The position numbers were made by a program, and so were the translations under genes. Below the pieces are notes generated by a model. The model did no database searches. It was not told where the DNA came from and saw only the letters and a program-made list of their open reading frames with translations. DNA of 6,433 nucleotides from RUG13409 sp045616985 (lineage in GTDB: Bacteria > Bacillota > Clostridia > Peptostreptococcales > Anaerovoracaceae), in NCBI GenBank assembly GCA_045616985.1, contig JAZLHU010000038.1, positions 1-6,433 of the forward strand. Reading direction: 5' to 3'. How positions within the stretch are numbered: position 1 is the stretch's first letter; each line of letters opens with the position of its first letter. Positions 3,952 to 6,433 of the stretch are shown piece after piece.

Positions 3952-5670
3952 ATGGACAATACTAATAAGAAACTTAAAAACATTATAATATGCGCTGCGG
4001 TACTATTGTTTGTACTGTGCCTTGTATTCCCGCAAAACACTTCGTTTGCTGACCCTCTTCCGTACACAGACGAATACCATCCAATCAATGTATATGTAAA
4101 CAGAAAGAAAGTAAATGATACTGCATTTACAATAAAGGGCAATATATATATTAAGTTGAGTTCTTTAAAGGCTTACGGTGATACCTCAAAACTCAAATTT
4201 GACACCTCAGCCGGAAAGGTTTCATTCAATGTGGCTGACTTAAGTCTTAATATGGGCAGCGAAGAGGCAACCGCATTTATCAAAGCCAATGCCGGAGAAT
4301 GCTATATTCCGATCAAAAGCTTTAAAGACGAGAACGGAGTAAATTCAGACTTCATTTCAGTAGGCAGCATTGCTCAGATAGCAAAGTTCTCTTGGTCTTA
4401 TTCAAACCATGCCCTCTTTATTACCCAGTATTCATCCGCAGGAAATCTTGCAGCAACAAATATATTAAACGGATCTGCCGCATCTCTTCATAATGAAAGC
4501 GTGGCAGAGCTTTCAAGCGGAGCCAAGGTATTTATCATTGATGAATCAAAATCCTTCTATAAGGTTCAGGCGGCAGACGGAAGCAGTTTCTTCGTTAACA
4601 AGACCGACGTAAAAAAAATAGATGATCCGTCGCAGCTTTCCGATTACGAATACATACCAACTCAAAAAGATCATTTCAGCACAAAGATCAATCTCTGCTT
4701 TTTGAACCTGGCTGACGGAGCAACAAGAACACCGCTTCCGCCGGAAAATGAAAAAGGGATCGATGTTCTTTCCCCGTGCTGGCTTCACCAGGTCGTAAAC
4801 GGAGACGGCGAGGTTAAAACCATTTGTGACTGCGGCTATGTTCAGCTTGCCCACGACATGGGATATAAAGTATGGGTCATGGCAAATAACTGTTTTATTT
4901 CCAAAGGCTCATCGGATTTCACCACTAAGGTCATGGAAAACGAAAAGCTGTCCGATAAGGTTATCGCAAAATACCTTTTCTATACATGCCTGTGCAATGC
5001 AGACGGAATCAATATCGACTACGAAGATTTAAGAAAATCAGACAGAAATTCGTTCTCGGCATTTATGAATAAGCTTGGATATTACTGCAACGAGCTTGGA
5101 CTTACATTGGCTGTTGATACAAGCACACCTGAAAGCTACAACACAATGTATAACTGGCAATCGCTGGCGGCTTCCTGCGATTACATTATTCCAATGACCT
5201 ATGTTGAACACATGGCAAACAGCGTTGGTTCAATTTCATCCTACGGCTGGTATTCAAACCGAATCAATAAGCTCATTAACGAAGAAGGCGTTCCGAAAGA
5301 ACAGATTCTGATGGGTGTGCCTTTCTTTTCCAGAATATACTACCTTAACAGCTCCGGCTCTATTTCATCCAGCAGTACGGTAACGATGAAATCACTGAGA
5401 TCCAGAATAGAGACATTGAGAGTTTCGCCGGTTTGGAACGTAGAGGCGCAGCAATTTACAGCGCAGTACCCAAGCAGCGATAAAACCGTAAAGGTTTGGC
5501 TTGAGGACGAGCATTCGATTGCCGCAAGAATCAACTATGTTTTGGAAAGCGATATTGCAGGAACGGCCTGCTGGGCATTGGATCAGGAATACGATGGTAT
5601 CTTAGATATATTCGGAGCAATATATAAAGACGGAGTTGATCCCTCCGTCTTCTACAAAACCACATATTGA
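3952..5670 (+). CDS. Exported glycoside hydrolase family 18 protein with copper-amine-oxidase-like N-domain
   Basis: A 572-residue exported protein. A signal peptide (basic start, hydrophobic 11-26, likely cut after SFA at 33) leads into a copper-amine-oxidase-like domain (about 44-160) and an SH3-like segment (about 167-224). The GH18 barrel follows (about 245-560), with the catalytic strand DGINIDYE (351-358; E358 the acid), PMTY (414-417) and a late Trp (W541). Asn replaces the middle Asp of DxxDxDxE, as in the spore-lysin-type YaaH/SleL branch (DGxNIDFE), so a cortex or peptidoglycan N-acetylglucosaminidase role is more likely than chitinase. Ten cysteines occur after the signal peptide, including CDC (292-294) and CLC (346-348), which is many for an exported protein. 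The frame extends upstream to 3865, but that adds 29 residues ahead of a textbook signal peptide and crosses the promoter, so the ATG at 3952 is chosen. No Shine-Dalgarno precedes it. It is divergent from rmuC (53 bases) and convergent with the phosphatidyltransferase. Confidence 0.9.
   Translation: MDNTNKKLKNIIICAAVLLFVLCLVFPQNTSFADPLPYTDEYHPINVYVNRKKVNDTAFTIKGNIYIKLSSLKAYGDTSKLKFDTSAGKVSFNVADLSLNMGSEEATAFIKANAGECYIPIKSFKDENGVNSDFISVGSIAQIAKFSWSYSNHALFITQYSSAGNLAATNILNGSAASLHNESVAELSSGAKVFIIDESKSFYKVQAADGSSFFVNKTDVKKIDDPSQLSDYEYIPTQKDHFSTKINLCFLNLADGATRTPLPPENEKGIDVLSPCWLHQVVNGDGEVKTICDCGYVQLAHDMGYKVWVMANNCFISKGSSDFTTKVMENEKLSDKVIAKYLFYTCLCNADGINIDYEDLRKSDRNSFSAFMNKLGYYCNELGLTLAVDTSTPESYNTMYNWQSLAASCDYIIPMTYVEHMANSVGSISSYGWYSNRINKLINEEGVPKEQILMGVPFFSRIYYLNSSGSISSSSTVTMKSLRSRIETLRVSPVWNVEAQQFTAQYPSSDKTVKVWLEDEHSIAARINYVLESDIAGTACWALDQEYDGILDIFGAIYKDGVDPSVFYKTTY
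5627..5651 (-). terminator. Terminator of the phosphatidyltransferase gene, inside the GH18 coding end
   Basis: AAGACGGAG and CTCCGTCTT form a perfect 9-base-pair stem with a 7-base loop. On the minus strand it is followed by TATATATT, on the + strand by CTACAAAACC. It should thus stop leftward transcripts of the gene ending at 5675. It lies within the last 15 codons of the GH18 gene. Confidence 0.55.
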
Positions 5671-5674
5671 TAAA

Positions 5675-6220
5675 CTAATTTTTTTCTCCGCCGAGGCTTA
5701 TCTTGTGATCAACAAAAACAAGTTTTGCTTCGTGAATGCAGGCTAATATCGCAACACTTGCGACTGCTGCAGCAAACCACTTAAACCAGGAAAGTCTTAT
5801 GAAATAAGGAACAAAGAAAATAGAAAATCCCGTTGCCTTATTCAAAAACACATGATTGGACATAAGTGTGTGATACCTAATCCCGACATAGGAATACATA
5901 AGAATTCTGGCTCCGAGTGTTGAAAAAATCATTATCCAAACATATTTGGGAAGGTACAACTTAAGATAAGGAATCATCTTCACCATCATAAGTACATACA
6001 AAAGTAAATCAGAAACACTGTCAAGCTTAGAACCGATCTGGCTGACAGTGTTTGTTTTTCGGGCAATCGGGCCGTCAACAAAATCGGATAATCCCGCATA
6101 GGTGTAACTGATAAAGAACCCCTTGGAAAAATCCGGCATAAAGAACATAATAATCGTTGCTGCAATCCTTGAGCTTGTAACAATATTTGCCAGATTTCGT
6201 TTTAACCAATTGTTTTTCAT
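5675..6220 (-). CDS. CDP-alcohol phosphatidyltransferase family protein
   Basis: A 181-residue membrane protein with several hydrophobic segments (about 15-30, 33-48, 72-90, 92-112, 128-143, 146-162). It carries the complete family signature D-x2-DG-x2-AR-x8-G-x3-D-x3-D: D46, D49, G50, A53, R54, G63, D67, D71. Such enzymes move a phosphatidyl group from CDP-diacylglycerol to an alcohol such as glycerol-3-phosphate or serine in phospholipid synthesis. The acceptor cannot be decided from sequence alone, so no symbol is given. Length is in the usual range for bacterial PgsA. An upstream ATG would add 21 residues (to 6283), but AAGGGGA (6228-6234) lies 7 bases before the ATG at 6218-6220 and the promoter falls within the extension, so the shorter form is preferred. 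It converges on the GH18 gene with 4 bases between stop codons. Confidence 0.92.
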   Translation of the reverse strand: MKNNWLKRNLANIVTSSRIAATIIMFFMPDFSKGFFISYTYAGLSDFVDGPIARKTNTVSQIGSKLDSVSDLLLYVLMMVKMIPYLKLYLPKYVWIMIFSTLGARILMYSYVGIRYHTLMSNHVFLNKATGFSIFFVPYFIRLSWFKWFAAAVASVAILACIHEAKLVFVDHKISLGGEKN

Positions 6221-6247
6221 AAAAATATCCCCTTTTTCATTTCCGGT

Positions 6248-6276
6248 ATTATACATCAAAGGGTGAAAAAGTGCAA
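6248..6276 (-). promoter_or_regulatory. Promoter of the phosphatidyltransferase gene
   Basis: -35 TTGCAC (6271-6276), 17-base spacer, -10 TATAAT (6248-6253) on the minus strand. The predicted start near 6241 leaves a leader of about 20 bases with AAGGGGA ahead of the ATG, indicating a single-gene unit. Confidence 0.72.
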
Positions 6277-6345
6277 AATGCAAAAGAAAAAGGACGGTGT
6301 CAAGTTGTTGTGGAGTTTTTGGTTGACTCCCTCAAAATGACAATT

Positions 6346-6433
6346 TTAACTCAGCAGTCTTCCGCGGCCTCCGTTTTCTGTTCTGTAATACGATGTTCCG
6401 GCTGTTGCATTGGTCGATTCAATATCAAACATA
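6346..6433 (-). CDS. C-terminal end of an unidentified minus-strand gene (partial)
   Basis: An open frame enters from the right edge and ends at TAA (6346-6348). The visible residues are FDIESTNATAGTSYY followed by RTENGGRGRLLS. An ATG occurs one base inside the edge (6430-6432), so a 28-residue peptide is formally possible, but no upstream sequence is available to test it; a longer gene is more likely. I do not recognise the family. The tail rich in Gly, Arg, Ser and Thr is hydrophilic. About 70 bases separate its stop from the phosphatidyltransferase promoter, and no clear intrinsic terminator is visible there. Confidence 0.45.
   Translation of the reverse strand, partial: MFDIESTNATAGTSYYRTENGGRGRLLS

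Noticed and set aside
6298..6345. Possible terminator hairpin GGAGT/ACTCC behind the right-edge gene
   Set aside because: The stem is only five base pairs with a nine-base loop and no U tract follows.

Overview
The window looks like a piece of chromosome from a low-to-moderate G+C Firmicute, most likely a gut-type clostridium (Oscillospiraceae/Lachnospiraceae-like). The evidence is the strong AGGAGG-type ribosome sites, TTGACA/TATAAT promoters, short intergenic gaps, and protein families typical of that group. No rRNA, CRISPR array or intact insertion sequence is visible.

Left part (1-1090), accessory DNA. A leftward cluster has its own promoter (636-664). It encodes a 62-residue helix-turn-helix/excisionase-like protein, then a 25-codon reading frame that looks like the stranded N-terminus of a Fic protein, then the N-terminal VbhA-antitoxin-like part of a second Fic protein that runs off the left edge. 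Behind it lie about 480 bases with no intact gene. They contain what looks like the last 44 codons of a tyrosine recombinase (839-973, + strand), pointing at the 3' end of a tRNA-Ser gene. This arrangement suggests an old integrative element inserted at the tRNA and since eroded.

Centre (1091-3932), housekeeping operon on the minus strand. An extended -10 promoter drives rmuC, a metallophosphoesterase whose start overlaps the rmuC stop (TAATG), a diacylglycerol/lipid kinase-family gene, and, 35 bases further on, tRNA-Ser(CGA) with encoded CCA. A good intrinsic terminator follows. The four genes may form one mRNA-tRNA transcription unit.

Right part (3914-6433). Divergent from rmuC is an exported GH18-family hydrolase (copper-amine-oxidase-like N-domain, SH3-like segment, GH18 catalytic domain). 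Its promoter is a perfect TTGACA-17-TATAAT, and the only plausible start codon lies about where transcription should begin, so the mRNA should be leaderless or nearly so. The rmuC -10 element sits inside the spacer of this promoter. Converging on the GH18 gene, with 4 bases between stop codons, is a CDP-alcohol phosphatidyltransferase with an intact catalytic motif. Its probable terminator lies inside the end of the GH18 coding sequence. The right edge holds the C-terminal 28 residues of an unidentified minus-strand gene.

Most promising observations: the leaderless GH18 promoter interleaved with the rmuC promoter, the Fic remnant/VbhA-Fic cluster, and the recombinase remnant beside tRNA-Ser. 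Family assignments rest on motifs and remembered family sequences; no database search was possible.
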